The notes: generated by a model not told the origin, from the letters alone. DNA of 64,000 nt from Aquimarina megaterium XH134 (GCF_000520975.1 NZ_JACB01000049.1:1-64000), one strand, 5' to 3'; shown: positions 9,022 through 18,305, counted from the stretch's first letter. Numbers and translations: made by a program.

Positions 9022-10140
9022 ATGAAAAAGTTTTTTAAAATTTTATTAGTTGTAATTTTTGTGGCCTTACTAGGGTTTTCAGGTAAGTACCTTATAGATT
9101 CTAACAGTAAATCCCCGATTGTATTTACTACAGAAAAAGCGTTTAAAACCTCTATTGAAGAAAAAACAGTAGCTACAGGAAAAGTAGTTCCAGAGGATGA
9201 AGTAGCAATCAAACCTCAGATTTCAGGAATTATAGAAAAGATTTATGTTGAAGAAGGAGCGGCAATAAAAACAGGAGATTTAATCGCTAAAGTAAAAGTA
9301 GTACCTAATGAACAATCCTTAAACAGTGCAAGAGGACGTGTTAAAAATGCACAAATTGTTTTAAATAACTCTAAGGTAGAATATGATAGAAATAAAGCAC
9401 TTTTTGATAAAGGAGTAATCTCTAGCCAGGATTTTAATAATATAGACCTAAGATATAATCAGGCAAGACAAGATCTTTCGAATGCACAAAGTGATCTTCA
9501 AATCATACGTTTAGGTTCTGCAGGAGGTTCTTCTACAGCTAATACTAATATACGAGCAACCGTATCAGGAACGATTCTCGAAATTCCTGTTAAAGAAGGA
9601 GATCAGGTGATCGAAAGTAATAACTTTAACGATGGAACCACAATTGCTACAATTGCAGATTTGAACAAAATGATTTTTGAAGGGAAAGTAGATGAAGCGG
9701 AGGTAAATAAACTAAAAATTGATATGCCTTTAAAAGTTAGCCTTGGAGCTATACGAGATAAAGAATTTGATGCAAAACTAAAATTTATTGCGCCAAAAGG
9801 AGATGAAGAACAAGGTGCAGTTCAGTTTAAAATTGAAGGTGAAGTTTTTCTTGATAAATCATATTTTATAAGAGCAGGATATAGTGCAAATGCTTCAATT
9901 GTTTTAGAAACAAAGAATGATATTCTTGCTGTAAAAGAAGCACTTTTACAATTTGATAAAGAAACAGAAGATCCTTATGTAGAAGTACGAACAGGAGATC
10001 AAAAGTTTGAAAGAAAAGATGTTGAAATTGGTATTTCTGATGGTATTAATGTTGAAATTCTATCAGGAATTACAGAAGAAGATGATATTAAAGTTTGGAA
10101 TAAAACAGAGCCCATTAAAAAAGAAGATGAAAAAGGTTAA
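9022..10140 (+). CDS. Periplasmic adaptor (membrane fusion) protein, MacA/HlyD type, first copy
   Basis: 372 residues with an N-terminal anchor (residues 5-25), a split lipoyl/barrel-sandwich domain (first half near 55-95, VAIKPQISGIIEKIYVEEGA), an alpha-helical hairpin near 100-160 and beta-barrel parts after 205. It links inner-membrane MacB-type permeases to an outer-membrane TolC channel. It follows the permeases by 30 bases and precedes the TolC gene. A second adaptor gene lies beyond TolC. Confidence 0.92.
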   Translation: MKKFFKILLVVIFVALLGFSGKYLIDSNSKSPIVFTTEKAFKTSIEEKTVATGKVVPEDEVAIKPQISGIIEKIYVEEGAAIKTGDLIAKVKVVPNEQSLNSARGRVKNAQIVLNNSKVEYDRNKALFDKGVISSQDFNNIDLRYNQARQDLSNAQSDLQIIRLGSAGGSSTANTNIRATVSGTILEIPVKEGDQVIESNNFNDGTTIATIADLNKMIFEGKVDEAEVNKLKIDMPLKVSLGAIRDKEFDAKLKFIAPKGDEEQGAVQFKIEGEVFLDKSYFIRAGYSANASIVLETKNDILAVKEALLQFDKETEDPYVEVRTGDQKFERKDVEIGISDGINVEILSGITEEDDIKVWNKTEPIKKEDEKG

Positions 10141-10311
10141 AGCCAGCATGTTTTAAAACAATATTTTTGATAGTGGTTAGATAATTAAAAATATTTTTTA
10201 AATAATCTGTAACAACATCAATCAAATATATACCTATACCATAGTATGAAAATAATAGTAAAAGATTTAGGCAAGTTCTCATCACAAAAGGACACTATAG
10301 ATTTTAAACTT

Positions 10312-11760
10312 ATGAGAATTAGAATTTTAATTTTATGTATTGCTTTCTTTGGAGTGCTAGAAACTCAGGCACAAGAAAAGAAATGGACATTACGCGAGTG
10401 TGTAGAATATGCTTTAGAAAATAATATTGCAATAAAACAATCGGCATTAGATGTAGAGGCAACAGAAATTGATAGGATTGATGCCATAGGAAATTTTCTA
10501 CCATCATTAAATGCATCAGCTTCTAATTTTTGGAGTTCTGGTTTATCTACAGACCCTATTACCAACGAAAATAAAACACAGACATTTAGAAGTTCTAATT
10601 ATGGTGTTAGTGCAGGAGTAACTATATTTAGTGGTTTAAGAAATATAAAAAGATTTCAAAGAGCTAAACTTAATAAGCTACTTAGTCAATATAATCTAGG
10701 TAAGTCTAAAGATGATATTGCATTGTTTGTCGCAAATAGTTATCTGCAAGTACTTTTAAACAAGGAATCTTTAAAAGTGGTAGAGAAACAACACGAGATC
10801 ACATTAGAACAATTACAACGTACTAAAGATCTGGTAGAAGCAGGAGTATTACCTCAAGGAGATCTTCTCGAAATTGAAGCAACTTCTGCAGATGAATTAA
10901 CAAGAATTGTACAGGCAGAAAATGCAGTACAGATTGCATTAATTGGATTAGCACAGCGATTACTGATTAAAAATTATGAAGATTTTGACATTGCAGAACA
11001 AGAGTATTTAGTTCCAGGATCAGAAATGTTAGAAAAACCTATTGATCAAGTAATTGCACAAGCTAGAGAATCAAGATATGAAGTACAGATCGCAGAGCAG
11101 AATAAACTTATAGCAGAAAAAGATCTTGAAATTGCAAGAGGAGCATATTATCCTACATTAAGCGGTTCTTTTAATTATAATACAAGAGAATCAGGAGCTA
11201 AGTCTTTTGCACGTGTTTTGGATGCGAATAATCCTGTCTTAACTCAGAGTATCGGTGTTGTAGAAGCAACAGGGCAGAATGTTATTACTCAAACTCCTAA
11301 TCTACTTCTTGTAGAACAGGATGCTGCACCATTTATCGATCAGTTATATACCAATGATGGTATTTCTTATGGGTTATCTCTTCAGGTACCAATTTTTAAT
11401 GGGTTTTCTGCAAGGAATGCTGTAAAAAGAAATAAGGTTAATGTAAAGCGTACAGAATTTCAATTAGAGCAAGCAGAATTAGATTTGGATAGTAATGTAT
11501 ACCAGGCATATCTAGATGCAAGAGGAGCTGCAGAGGCATATGAAGCTGCTCAAGTTTCTGTAAAAGCTCAAGAAAGAGCGTATGAATATGCAAAAGATCG
11601 TTATGATGTAGGACTAACTAACGCGTTTGATTTTAGCCAATCAAAATTTAGATTAGAAAATGCACAGAGCCAGGAAGTACAAAATAAGTTTGATTTCATT
11701 TTTAAATTAAAAGTGTTAGAACTGTATTTCGGAATAAAGATCGCTGATATAAAATTATAG
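10312..11760 (+). CDS. TolC family outer-membrane efflux protein
   Basis: Outer-membrane channel of the tripartite exporter. I place the start at the ATG at 10312, since the signal peptide MRIRILILCIAFFGVLETQAQ begins there; an in-frame ATG at 10246 would add 22 polar residues before it. The mature part has two OEP-type repeats rich in long helices: WTLRECVEYALENNIAIKQ opens the first and a related block (PIFNGFSARNAVKRNKV) opens the end of the second. Expected length for the family (482 residues). It lies between two adaptor genes in the same orientation. Confidence 0.92.
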   Translation: MRIRILILCIAFFGVLETQAQEKKWTLRECVEYALENNIAIKQSALDVEATEIDRIDAIGNFLPSLNASASNFWSSGLSTDPITNENKTQTFRSSNYGVSAGVTIFSGLRNIKRFQRAKLNKLLSQYNLGKSKDDIALFVANSYLQVLLNKESLKVVEKQHEITLEQLQRTKDLVEAGVLPQGDLLEIEATSADELTRIVQAENAVQIALIGLAQRLLIKNYEDFDIAEQEYLVPGSEMLEKPIDQVIAQARESRYEVQIAEQNKLIAEKDLEIARGAYYPTLSGSFNYNTRESGAKSFARVLDANNPVLTQSIGVVEATGQNVITQTPNLLLVEQDAAPFIDQLYTNDGISYGLSLQVPIFNGFSARNAVKRNKVNVKRTEFQLEQAELDLDSNVYQAYLDARGAAEAYEAAQVSVKAQERAYEYAKDRYDVGLTNAFDFSQSKFRLENAQSQEVQNKFDFIFKLKVLELYFGIKIADIKL

Positions 11761-11840
11761 AATAGTAGCATTCGGTTTTTTTGACTGCTATATAGAAAAA
11801 GATTGTATTTTATAGAATAGAATTAACGTTAAAGTAGGTC

Positions 11841-13118
11841 ATGAATAAAAAAAAATTACTCTTCATTTTAGGTATAATTGTCATTGTAATTGTACTACTT
11901 GTTTATGGTAAGAAAGCCGGATGGTTTGGTGAAAGTGGAAACTTTAAAGAAGTATCGGTTACCAAAATAGACAAAATTGATATTGTAGAAACTGTTTCGG
12001 CTACGGGTAAAATACAACCCGAAGTAGAGGTTAAACTTTCTTCAGAAGTATCAGGAGAGATTATCGACTTACCAATCAAAGAAGGGCAACAGGTTCAAAA
12101 GGGAGATCTTTTGGTTCGTATAAACCCCGATATTATTCAATCAGGATTAAATAGATCCCAGGCGTCATTAGAAAATGTAAGGGCTGGATTGCGACAAGCC
12201 GAAGCTAGTTTAAAAGAATCAAAACTAAGCTATGATCGTAATAAGGCATTATTTGATAAAGGAGTGATTTCTAAAGCAGAGTGGGATAGAGCAATCTCTG
12301 CATATGAAGGAGCAGAAGCAGCTAAGCAATCAGCATATTATAATGTAAGAAGTGCTCAGGCAACTGTTAATGAAGCCAAAGATAACCTAAGCAGAACTAC
12401 GATTTATGCTCCTATGACAGGTACAATTTCTAAGTTATCTGTAGAATTGGGAGAAAGAGTAGTAGGTACCCAACAAATGGCAGGTACAGAGATCGTACGT
12501 GTTGCCGATCTTAGTAATATGGAAGTAGAGGTAGATGTAAATGAAAATGATATCGTTAAAGTTTCAATTGCAGATTCTACAATTGTTGAAGTAGATGCTT
12601 ACCTAAAGAAACAATTTAAAGGAATAGTTACAGAAATTGCTAATTCTGCAGAAAATGCTGTAAGTGCAGATCAAGTAACTAATTTTAGAGTGAAAGTTAG
12701 AATTTTGGAGGAGTCATATGCCGATTTACTAGAAGGTAAGCCCGAAAACTACTCTCCGTTTAGACCAGGTATGACTGCTACTGTCGACATTATTACAGAT
12801 AAGAGAAAAGATGTGATAGGCGTTCCTATAAGTTCTATAGTAATTAAAAATGATACTTCTGATGTAAAAGAACCCTCTTCTAAAGATGAGATATTATCAG
12901 ACACCAATAAAAAATTCGAATGTGTATTTGTTAAGAATGGTGAAACAGCCAAGTTAAGAGTGATAAAAACAGGTATTCAGGATGATAGTAATATTGAAAT
13001 AACCAGTGGGTTGAAGCAAGGAGATGAGGTTATAACGGGGCCTTATAATGTGGTTACCAAAATACTTAAGACAGGAGATAAAGTAACTACCGAGAAAGAG
13101 AAAAAATCTACCAAATAG
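11841..13118 (+). CDS. Periplasmic adaptor (membrane fusion) protein, MacA/HlyD type, second copy
   Basis: 425 residues: anchor helix near 5-22, biotin-lipoyl-like half (VKLSSEVSGEIIDLPIKEGQ near 65-85), helical hairpin to about 185, second lipoyl half, beta barrel, and a membrane-proximal C-terminal domain. It is a paralog of the adaptor at 9022, with the shared hairpin sequence YDRNKALFDKGVIS. It lies 80 bases after TolC. Two adaptors for one ATPase/permease set may mean hetero-oligomeric adaptors or a second pump partner elsewhere. Confidence 0.92.
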   Translation: MNKKKLLFILGIIVIVIVLLVYGKKAGWFGESGNFKEVSVTKIDKIDIVETVSATGKIQPEVEVKLSSEVSGEIIDLPIKEGQQVQKGDLLVRINPDIIQSGLNRSQASLENVRAGLRQAEASLKESKLSYDRNKALFDKGVISKAEWDRAISAYEGAEAAKQSAYYNVRSAQATVNEAKDNLSRTTIYAPMTGTISKLSVELGERVVGTQQMAGTEIVRVADLSNMEVEVDVNENDIVKVSIADSTIVEVDAYLKKQFKGIVTEIANSAENAVSADQVTNFRVKVRILEESYADLLEGKPENYSPFRPGMTATVDIITDKRKDVIGVPISSIVIKNDTSDVKEPSSKDEILSDTNKKFECVFVKNGETAKLRVIKTGIQDDSNIEITSGLKQGDEVITGPYNVVTKILKTGDKVTTEKEKKSTK

Positions 13119-13252
13119 AAACCAGTAGTATTTTTAGGTACTCGTCAAAATTCTATCGGTTAAAACTTCGATAAAACATTTAGTAATGGACATGTTTAAT
13201 TAGATCATTTTTTTTTGACTAATTAGAGTATATTTGCCTAAATTTTTGATAG

Positions 13253-13915
13253 ATGGCTTATATCCTTTGTATAGAAACTTCAACAACTAATTGTTCTGTA
13301 GCTTTAGCTAATGATAAAGAGGTAATTGGATTAATAGAGGATTATGATAGCACATATTCTCATGCAGAACGGTTACATAATTTTATAGATCAAGTTATTA
13401 AAGAAGCAGGGTTAACCCCAAAAGATCTTTCAGCGGTTTCGGTTAGTAAAGGTCCCGGTTCATATACAGGATTAAGAATAGGTGTATCTGCAGCAAAAGG
13501 GCTATGCTATGCATTAGATATCCCATTAATAGCTGTGCCTACTCTACACTCATTAGCACTGCAGGTATCACAAGAAAAAGATAGCTATATTGTTCCTATG
13601 CTAGATGCCCGAAGAATGGAAGTATATTCTGCCGTTTTTACTAATAGGTATAAAGAAATAAGAAAAACAGAGGCAGAAATTCTTACAGATACTTCTTTTA
13701 GAGCACATTTACAGGAGAAAAAAGTATATTTCATAGGAAATGGTGTAGAAAAATTTTCAGCTATTTGTAACGATACTAATGCTGTATTTATAGAAAACAA
13801 ATTGCCATCTGCAAATGAGATGGCAATGTTAAGTTATCCTAAATTTTTGAAAAAAGATTTTGAAGATGTTAGTTACCTCGACCCGTATTACTTAAAAGAC
13901 TTCGTGACGGGCTAG
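13253..13915 (+). CDS. tsaB: tRNA threonylcarbamoyladenosine biosynthesis protein TsaB
   Basis: 220-residue ASKHA-fold protein, partner of TsaD and TsaE in making the t6A37 modification of ANN-decoding tRNAs. The opening CIETSTTNCSVAL, the SYSHAERL-like block (TYSHAERLHNF) and GPGSYTGLRIGVSAAKGL are standard TsaB signatures. A TATATTTG box at 13229-13236 is a likely -7 element. The 3' end overlaps the convergent downstream gene by 47 bases. Confidence 0.95.
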   Translation: MAYILCIETSTTNCSVALANDKEVIGLIEDYDSTYSHAERLHNFIDQVIKEAGLTPKDLSAVSVSKGPGSYTGLRIGVSAAKGLCYALDIPLIAVPTLHSLALQVSQEKDSYIVPMLDARRMEVYSAVFTNRYKEIRKTEAEILTDTSFRAHLQEKKVYFIGNGVEKFSAICNDTNAVFIENKLPSANEMAMLSYPKFLKKDFEDVSYLDPYYLKDFVTG

Positions 13916-14576
13916 AATCAGAGCTTTTTAATGCATTGTATCTAGCTACAAGTCGAATTAAATCTTCTTCTTTTCTCAAACGAATTCTTTCCTTTTTTAA
14001 ATAATCTTTTAATTCGTTTTCTTTATCATTAAATGCTGCGAGCATTTCTTTTTTGTTCATTGGTAATTCCATGATAACACCAGACTCTTCAAGGTAATAT
14101 GAGGTAATCATTCTAAGTGTTCCTGGATCAGAAGGGCCACTGATTATCGGACCTGTTTTTTCGGGATCTTTTACTCTGAGTGTAAATTTTTTATAAATAC
14201 GATACCTGTCGGTTAATTCTACTAATACATAATAGCCATCTCTATTGCTTCCTCGTTGATTTTTGAATTCACAGTAATAGAAATAATCACCATCGATTCG
14301 AGCATGAATAGTTGGGCTTTTAACCACTTCGTATAATTTGGATTGCGAGCTATATTCTAGGGCATCAGAATAAATGTTATACTTAAGTTTAGCATCAAAA
14401 GTTCCTGATTTCTCATCGATAACACTAGATTCTTTATAACGACTCTTCATATAAATACTACCATCATAATCATCATATAAAGAAACTCTGGTAGTAGATG
14501 TAAGTAAATTTCGGGGTAATTGTGCAAGTAATGCAGACGATGCTGTTAAGCATAAAAAAAGTAATATTCTTCTCAT
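13869..14576 (-). CDS. Secreted protein of unknown function, paralog of the gene at 14904-15614
   Basis: 235 residues with a signal peptide (RRILLFLCLTASSALLAQ). No known domain is recognised. The C-terminal region (KEMLAAFNDKENELKDYLKK, then LRKEEDLIRLVARYN) resembles the neighbour's C-terminus, and both proteins share a YDDYDG/YNVYDD-type strand pattern, so the two are paralogs. The 3' end runs 47 bases into tsaB on the opposite strand. A conserved palindrome lies about 150-180 bases before the start codon. Likely periplasmic or secreted. Confidence 0.8.
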   Translation of the reverse strand: MRRILLFLCLTASSALLAQLPRNLLTSTTRVSLYDDYDGSIYMKSRYKESSVIDEKSGTFDAKLKYNIYSDALEYSSQSKLYEVVKSPTIHARIDGDYFYYCEFKNQRGSNRDGYYVLVELTDRYRIYKKFTLRVKDPEKTGPIISGPSDPGTLRMITSYYLEESGVIMELPMNKKEMLAAFNDKENELKDYLKKERIRLRKEEDLIRLVARYNALKSSDSSPSRSLLSNTGRGN

Positions 14577-14903
14577 AGTTTTTCGATTTAGGTATGATAA
14601 ACTTAAAGAAATAACATTTTAAATACAATTAATATGCTTTTTTGATCAAATTTTTACGAATTTCATAATTCAAACATGTGAAGCATTAAATTATTAGGAA
14701 TAAAATTGCGTTTTTAACAAATAATTCACATAGGTGTTTTACGGCAAAACCGTAATAATTGTAGGATTTAGACTACAATAAAAATATTTAATTACGGTTT
14801 AACGGTTTTAAAAAACCTATAAAAAACGCTTTTTTAACACTTTTTGGATAGCTTAAAATAAAAAATGATTAAGCGTTTTTTGCTACATTACTTAAAAAAA
14901 GTA
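14577..14903. other. Intergenic region with palindromic elements, no gene
   Basis: About 330 AT-rich bases between two minus-strand genes. It contains the composite palindrome at 14728-14755 (annotated separately) and a degenerate relative at 14792-14810 (TTACGGTTTAACGGTTTT). AACGCTTTTTTAACAC at about 14825 resembles sequence near the second copy of the palindrome in the window. No open frame with coding character was found. Confidence 0.6.
14728..14755 (-). promoter_or_regulatory. Composite palindromic element, copy 1
   Basis: Read on the minus strand: TTACGG, five bases, CCGTAA, five bases, CTATGT. The palindrome is at 14739-14755 and the CTATGT complement (ACATAG) at 14728-14733. The latter starts 152 bases before the start codon of the secreted protein at 14576. 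The same element with identical spacings lies before the gene at 51713-52051. Binding site for a shared activator or repressor is inferred. Confidence 0.5.
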
Positions 14904-15614
14904 CTACAATGTGCTATAGAAGTTTACTAGTTTAAGCAGGTCCTTTTCTTTTTTTAGACTTAAATTTTCTTTACCAATAAAATCTTTTACTTCTTTTTGA
15001 TGATCAGGAAAGATACTTACCGTTTTCTTTTTACTTGAATTAACTGGGACTAGTTTTTCACCTATTTCTAAATAATAGATATGTTGATCTGTAAACTTTG
15101 CAGGAGTATTTTTGTGGTATGAAGTATTCGCAATTTTAGCTTTAGTATATTTTTTTACAAGCAACTTGTATAAACTAATTTTGGTATTGTCTCTTAGTTT
15201 GATTAAATATCCCTTTTTGGTTTGATTGTTTAAATCTTTGTACTTCTTATAATGATATTCTTTATTATTAACACGGGCATATATATGGTCACTCTTAAGA
15301 AGGCCATGTAATTCAGAAGCTTCTAATGTTTTGCTTACTTCTATCTGATCGTCATATACATTATATCTCAAAAATAATTTTTGAATTTTTTGTTTAGAAT
15401 TTGTATGTACTATTTCTCCTAATTCAAACTTTTCATTTTCATATGGAGAGCCTTTTGTTTTAGTTGTTTGGGTATTATTTGGATTTTTAAAGACTTTAAC
15501 ATTATTGTGCGTTTGAAATAAAGGGGTTAAATATTCTGCATGAGCAGTTCCAATTTGTGCATTAACGGCAAATACAAACATCGAAACTATAAAAAATAAG
15601 ACTATTTTTTTCAT
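14904..15614 (-). CDS. Secreted protein of unknown function, paralog of the gene at 13869-14576
   Basis: 236 residues with a signal peptide (KKIVLFFIVSMFVFAVNAQ). Lysine-rich mature part without recognisable domains. C-terminal block VKDFIGKENLSLKKEKDLLK aligns with the paralog's YLKKERIRLRKEEDLIR. The pair are in the same direction but separated by 327 bases with regulatory-looking palindromes, so they may be expressed separately. Restricted to related flavobacteria is a guess. Confidence 0.78.
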   Translation of the reverse strand: MKKIVLFFIVSMFVFAVNAQIGTAHAEYLTPLFQTHNNVKVFKNPNNTQTTKTKGSPYENEKFELGEIVHTNSKQKIQKLFLRYNVYDDQIEVSKTLEASELHGLLKSDHIYARVNNKEYHYKKYKDLNNQTKKGYLIKLRDNTKISLYKLLVKKYTKAKIANTSYHKNTPAKFTDQHIYYLEIGEKLVPVNSSKKKTVSIFPDHQKEVKDFIGKENLSLKKEKDLLKLVNFYSTL

Positions 15615-15743
15615 AATAAGTGAATTTTGGATTAGTGTTGAAATAGTATGTTATATAAATCTGGCTCAAAAACCACGCCAGTTTAAATTAAAATTCAATA
15701 TAGGTTTTTAGTTGAATATCTTATAGGTTTTCCTCAAGGGTAT

Positions 15744-17849
15744 TTATTCTAAAGGTAAAATGTCTTTAAATTCTTCAACCGGATATTTACATGAATTATT
15801 TACACATAAATAAAACAAAGTTTTGTCTTTAACAAATCTATTTTTTAATAAGGCAGTATCAGAATCTGATGTACCTCCTGCTATTAGTTTATTTGGAATA
15901 TAAGTTTGGCTTACTTCTTTTAATTTAATTTTTGCCTCTGTACCTATAATAACCAATTCATAAAAGTTAAAAGAAAAATTGAGCATAAGATCTAACCAAT
16001 TAGAGTACCCTGATGCATAAGACTTGATTTGCGGTTTAATATTATGTAGCATTTGTTCACTTATTTCTTTGTAATTAGAGCGATCAAAATAATGAGATAG
16101 TAGAAATAGATTCTTAGCCATTATCGAATTAGATGCAGGGATTACATTATCACTGTATTCTATAGTACGTGTAATAAGTTTTGGGTCTTGATCAGAAGTA
16201 AAATAGAATATATTCCTGTTCTCATTAAAAAAGTGGTTTAAAGTGTATTGTGTAAGTTGTTCTGATATCTCTAACCATTCTGGATCAAATGTGTTTTGAT
16301 ATAAGGTTATAAAGGCTTCAATAACTAGTGCATAATCTTCTAAATACCCATTAATGGTACTTTTACCATTTTTATAGTTATGAAATAAAGATGTATCATT
16401 TTTTAACTGAGTGGTTTTGATAAAATTTGCATTTTTTATGGCAGCATCCAAAAACTTTTTCTCTCCAAATGCTCTATATGCATCCAGATAACCTTTTAGC
16501 ATTAATGCATTCCAGGAAGTTAAGGTTTTGTCATCTAATCGTGGTCGAGAGCGTTTTTCTCGCTCATGAAGTAAAATTTGTTTCCATTGAGAGATTTTTT
16601 TAATCAAGACTTCACTGTCAATATTATTTTCAGTACAAAACTTTTGATGAGCATCCTTTCTAATTAAAACATAGTTTCCTTTTTCCCAGAAACCATATGA
16701 ATTTATATTATAATAATTAGCAAAGAGGGTGTAGTCATTATCAGGTACTATTTTTTTTAATTCTTCTTTGGTCCATACATAAAAAGCACCTTCTTCTAGT
16801 TCTCCGTCCAAAGTTTTGCTATCTGCATCTAAAGACGAATAAAAAGCACCCTCTTTATTAGTAAGCTCTCTTGCTACAAAATCTAAAGTTTCATAAACCA
16901 CATCTTTAAACCAGGGATCTTTGGTAACTAAAAAAGCATCAGAATACAGACTTACTAATTGTGCGTTATCATATAACATTTTCTCGAAGTGAGGAACATG
17001 CCATTTTCCATCTGTAGAGTATCGTGCAAATCCTCCTCCAACATGATCATACACTCCACCATATGATATTTTTATCAAAGTGTTTTTTACAAATTTTAAT
17101 AGTGTTTCGTCTTTGGTTTGATAAGCATATCGAAGAAGGAAATGATAATTATTGGGCATCATAAATTTAGGAACTCGTTTTGTACCTCCTTTTTGATGAT
17201 CAAAATGAGAACTCCATTCTTTTACAGAAGCCGCGACAAATTCTTTATCAAAATTAATGGCATTAGTGTTTACTTCAATAAGATCAATAGCCTTAATTCC
17301 TTGTTCTAGTTTTTCGGCATATTCTATTAGCTTATCGGGTTGTTTTTCATATAAATTTGCAATTTGTTTTAAGGCATCAACCCAATTTCCTTTAGGAAAA
17401 TAGGTGCCTCCCCAAACAGGTCTTCCATCGGGCAATACAACCATATTAAGAGGCCAACCACCACTACCAGTCATTAATTGTACTGCACTCATATATACCT
17501 GATCTATATCAGGGCGTTCTTCACGATCTACTTTAATATTCACATAATTAGCATTCATGATTTCTGCTACCTTAGGGTCTTCAAAGCTTTCATGCTCCAT
17601 AACATGGCACCAATGGCAAGCTGCGTATCCTATACTTACAATAATAAGCTTGTTTTCTTTTTTAGCTTGTTGTAGTGCTTCTTCTCCCCAGGGTTTCCAA
17701 TTTACAGGATTGTGAGCATGTTGTAGGAGATATGGACTGGTTTCATGAATAAGATCATTAGTATAAGCGTGTTGTTCCATAGGTGGTTTATTTTGACTTG
17801 TGCACGTTGTGAATAATAGCGATAATGTAATGATACATAAATATTTCAC
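15744..17849 (-). CDS. DUF255 thioredoxin-domain protein (YyaL/SPATA20 family)
   Basis: Large protein with an N-terminal DUF255 thioredoxin-like domain (HETSPYLLQHAHNPVNW, then ACHWCHVMEHESFED with a CxxC pair and WPLNMVVLPDGRPVWGGTYF) followed by an (alpha/alpha)6 glycosidase-like domain (MLYDNAQLVSLYSDAF, TSWNALMLKGYLDAY). Function of the family is not settled. I chose the GTG at 17849: it yields MKYLCIITLSLLFTTCTSQ, a signal or lipoprotein leader. An in-frame ATG at 17900 would start inside the terminator of the upstream dodecin gene and add a non-leader sequence. About 701 residues. Confidence 0.9.
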   Translation of the reverse strand: MKYLCIITLSLLFTTCTSQNKPPMEQHAYTNDLIHETSPYLLQHAHNPVNWKPWGEEALQQAKKENKLIIVSIGYAACHWCHVMEHESFEDPKVAEIMNANYVNIKVDREERPDIDQVYMSAVQLMTGSGGWPLNMVVLPDGRPVWGGTYFPKGNWVDALKQIANLYEKQPDKLIEYAEKLEQGIKAIDLIEVNTNAINFDKEFVAASVKEWSSHFDHQKGGTKRVPKFMMPNNYHFLLRYAYQTKDETLLKFVKNTLIKISYGGVYDHVGGGFARYSTDGKWHVPHFEKMLYDNAQLVSLYSDAFLVTKDPWFKDVVYETLDFVARELTNKEGAFYSSLDADSKTLDGELEEGAFYVWTKEELKKIVPDNDYTLFANYYNINSYGFWEKGNYVLIRKDAHQKFCTENNIDSEVLIKKISQWKQILLHEREKRSRPRLDDKTLTSWNALMLKGYLDAYRAFGEKKFLDAAIKNANFIKTTQLKNDTSLFHNYKNGKSTINGYLEDYALVIEAFITLYQNTFDPEWLEISEQLTQYTLNHFFNENRNIFYFTSDQDPKLITRTIEYSDNVIPASNSIMAKNLFLLSHYFDRSNYKEISEQMLHNIKPQIKSYASGYSNWLDLMLNFSFNFYELVIIGTEAKIKLKEVSQTYIPNKLIAGGTSDSDTALLKNRFVKDKTLFYLCVNNSCKYPVEEFKDILPLE

Positions 17850-17880
17850 CAGAGTCGATTTTAGTAATGTATAAAAATAT

Positions 17881-17914
17881 AAAAAGCATCCCGAATACAT
17901 CAGGATGCTTTTTA
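17881..17914 (-). terminator. Rho-independent terminator after dodecin
   Basis: AAAAAGCATCC and GGATGCTTTTT pair around a ten-to-twelve-base loop. On the minus strand it follows the dodecin stop codon by about 20 bases and ends in a T tract. It separates dodecin from the DUF255 gene. Confidence 0.85.
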
Positions 17915-17934
17915 TAAAGAAGTAATAAAACTTT

Positions 17935-18135
17935 TTATTTTACTTCAAAAGAGATTTTTAGGTTTACTCTGAATTCTGTTACATCATTGTCTTTAACCAC
18001 AACACTTTGATCTGCAACATAAGCAGATCTAATGTTTTTTACAGATTTACTAGCTTGTTTTACAGCATTTCTAGTAGCATCTTCCCAGCTTTTTTCAGAA
18101 TTTGCTAATACTTCGATAACTTTAATAATCGCCAT
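17935..18135 (-). CDS. Dodecin family flavin-binding protein
   Basis: 66-residue protein with the dodecin pattern: KVIEVLANSEKSWEDATRNA, a single helix, and strands NIRSAYVADQSVVV and EFRVNLKISFEV. Dodecins form 12-mers that store and buffer flavins in the cytoplasm. It is a single-gene unit with its own terminator; about 170 bases of AT-rich sequence separate it from gcvH. Confidence 0.92.
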   Translation of the reverse strand: MAIIKVIEVLANSEKSWEDATRNAVKQASKSVKNIRSAYVADQSVVVKDNDVTEFRVNLKISFEVK

Positions 18136-18305
18136 GTTGTGAGTTTTTTAAATTAAAAAATATAAGAATATCTAAGATACAACAAACTGTTGCTTTTTAG
18201 AAAAAATAGCATGTATTCTTTTCCTGGATTTTTCGATATAACTATAAATTTATCGTTAAAAAGCATGTTGACATAAAATCATCTTATTTTTTTGATGAGT
18301 AACCG

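Noticed and set aside
8152..9212. Minus-strand frames across the second permease and adaptor
   Set aside because: They are antisense shadows of intact ABC permease and adaptor genes with full family motifs.
10246..10311. Longer N-terminus of the TolC protein
   Set aside because: Adds 22 polar residues before a clear signal peptide.
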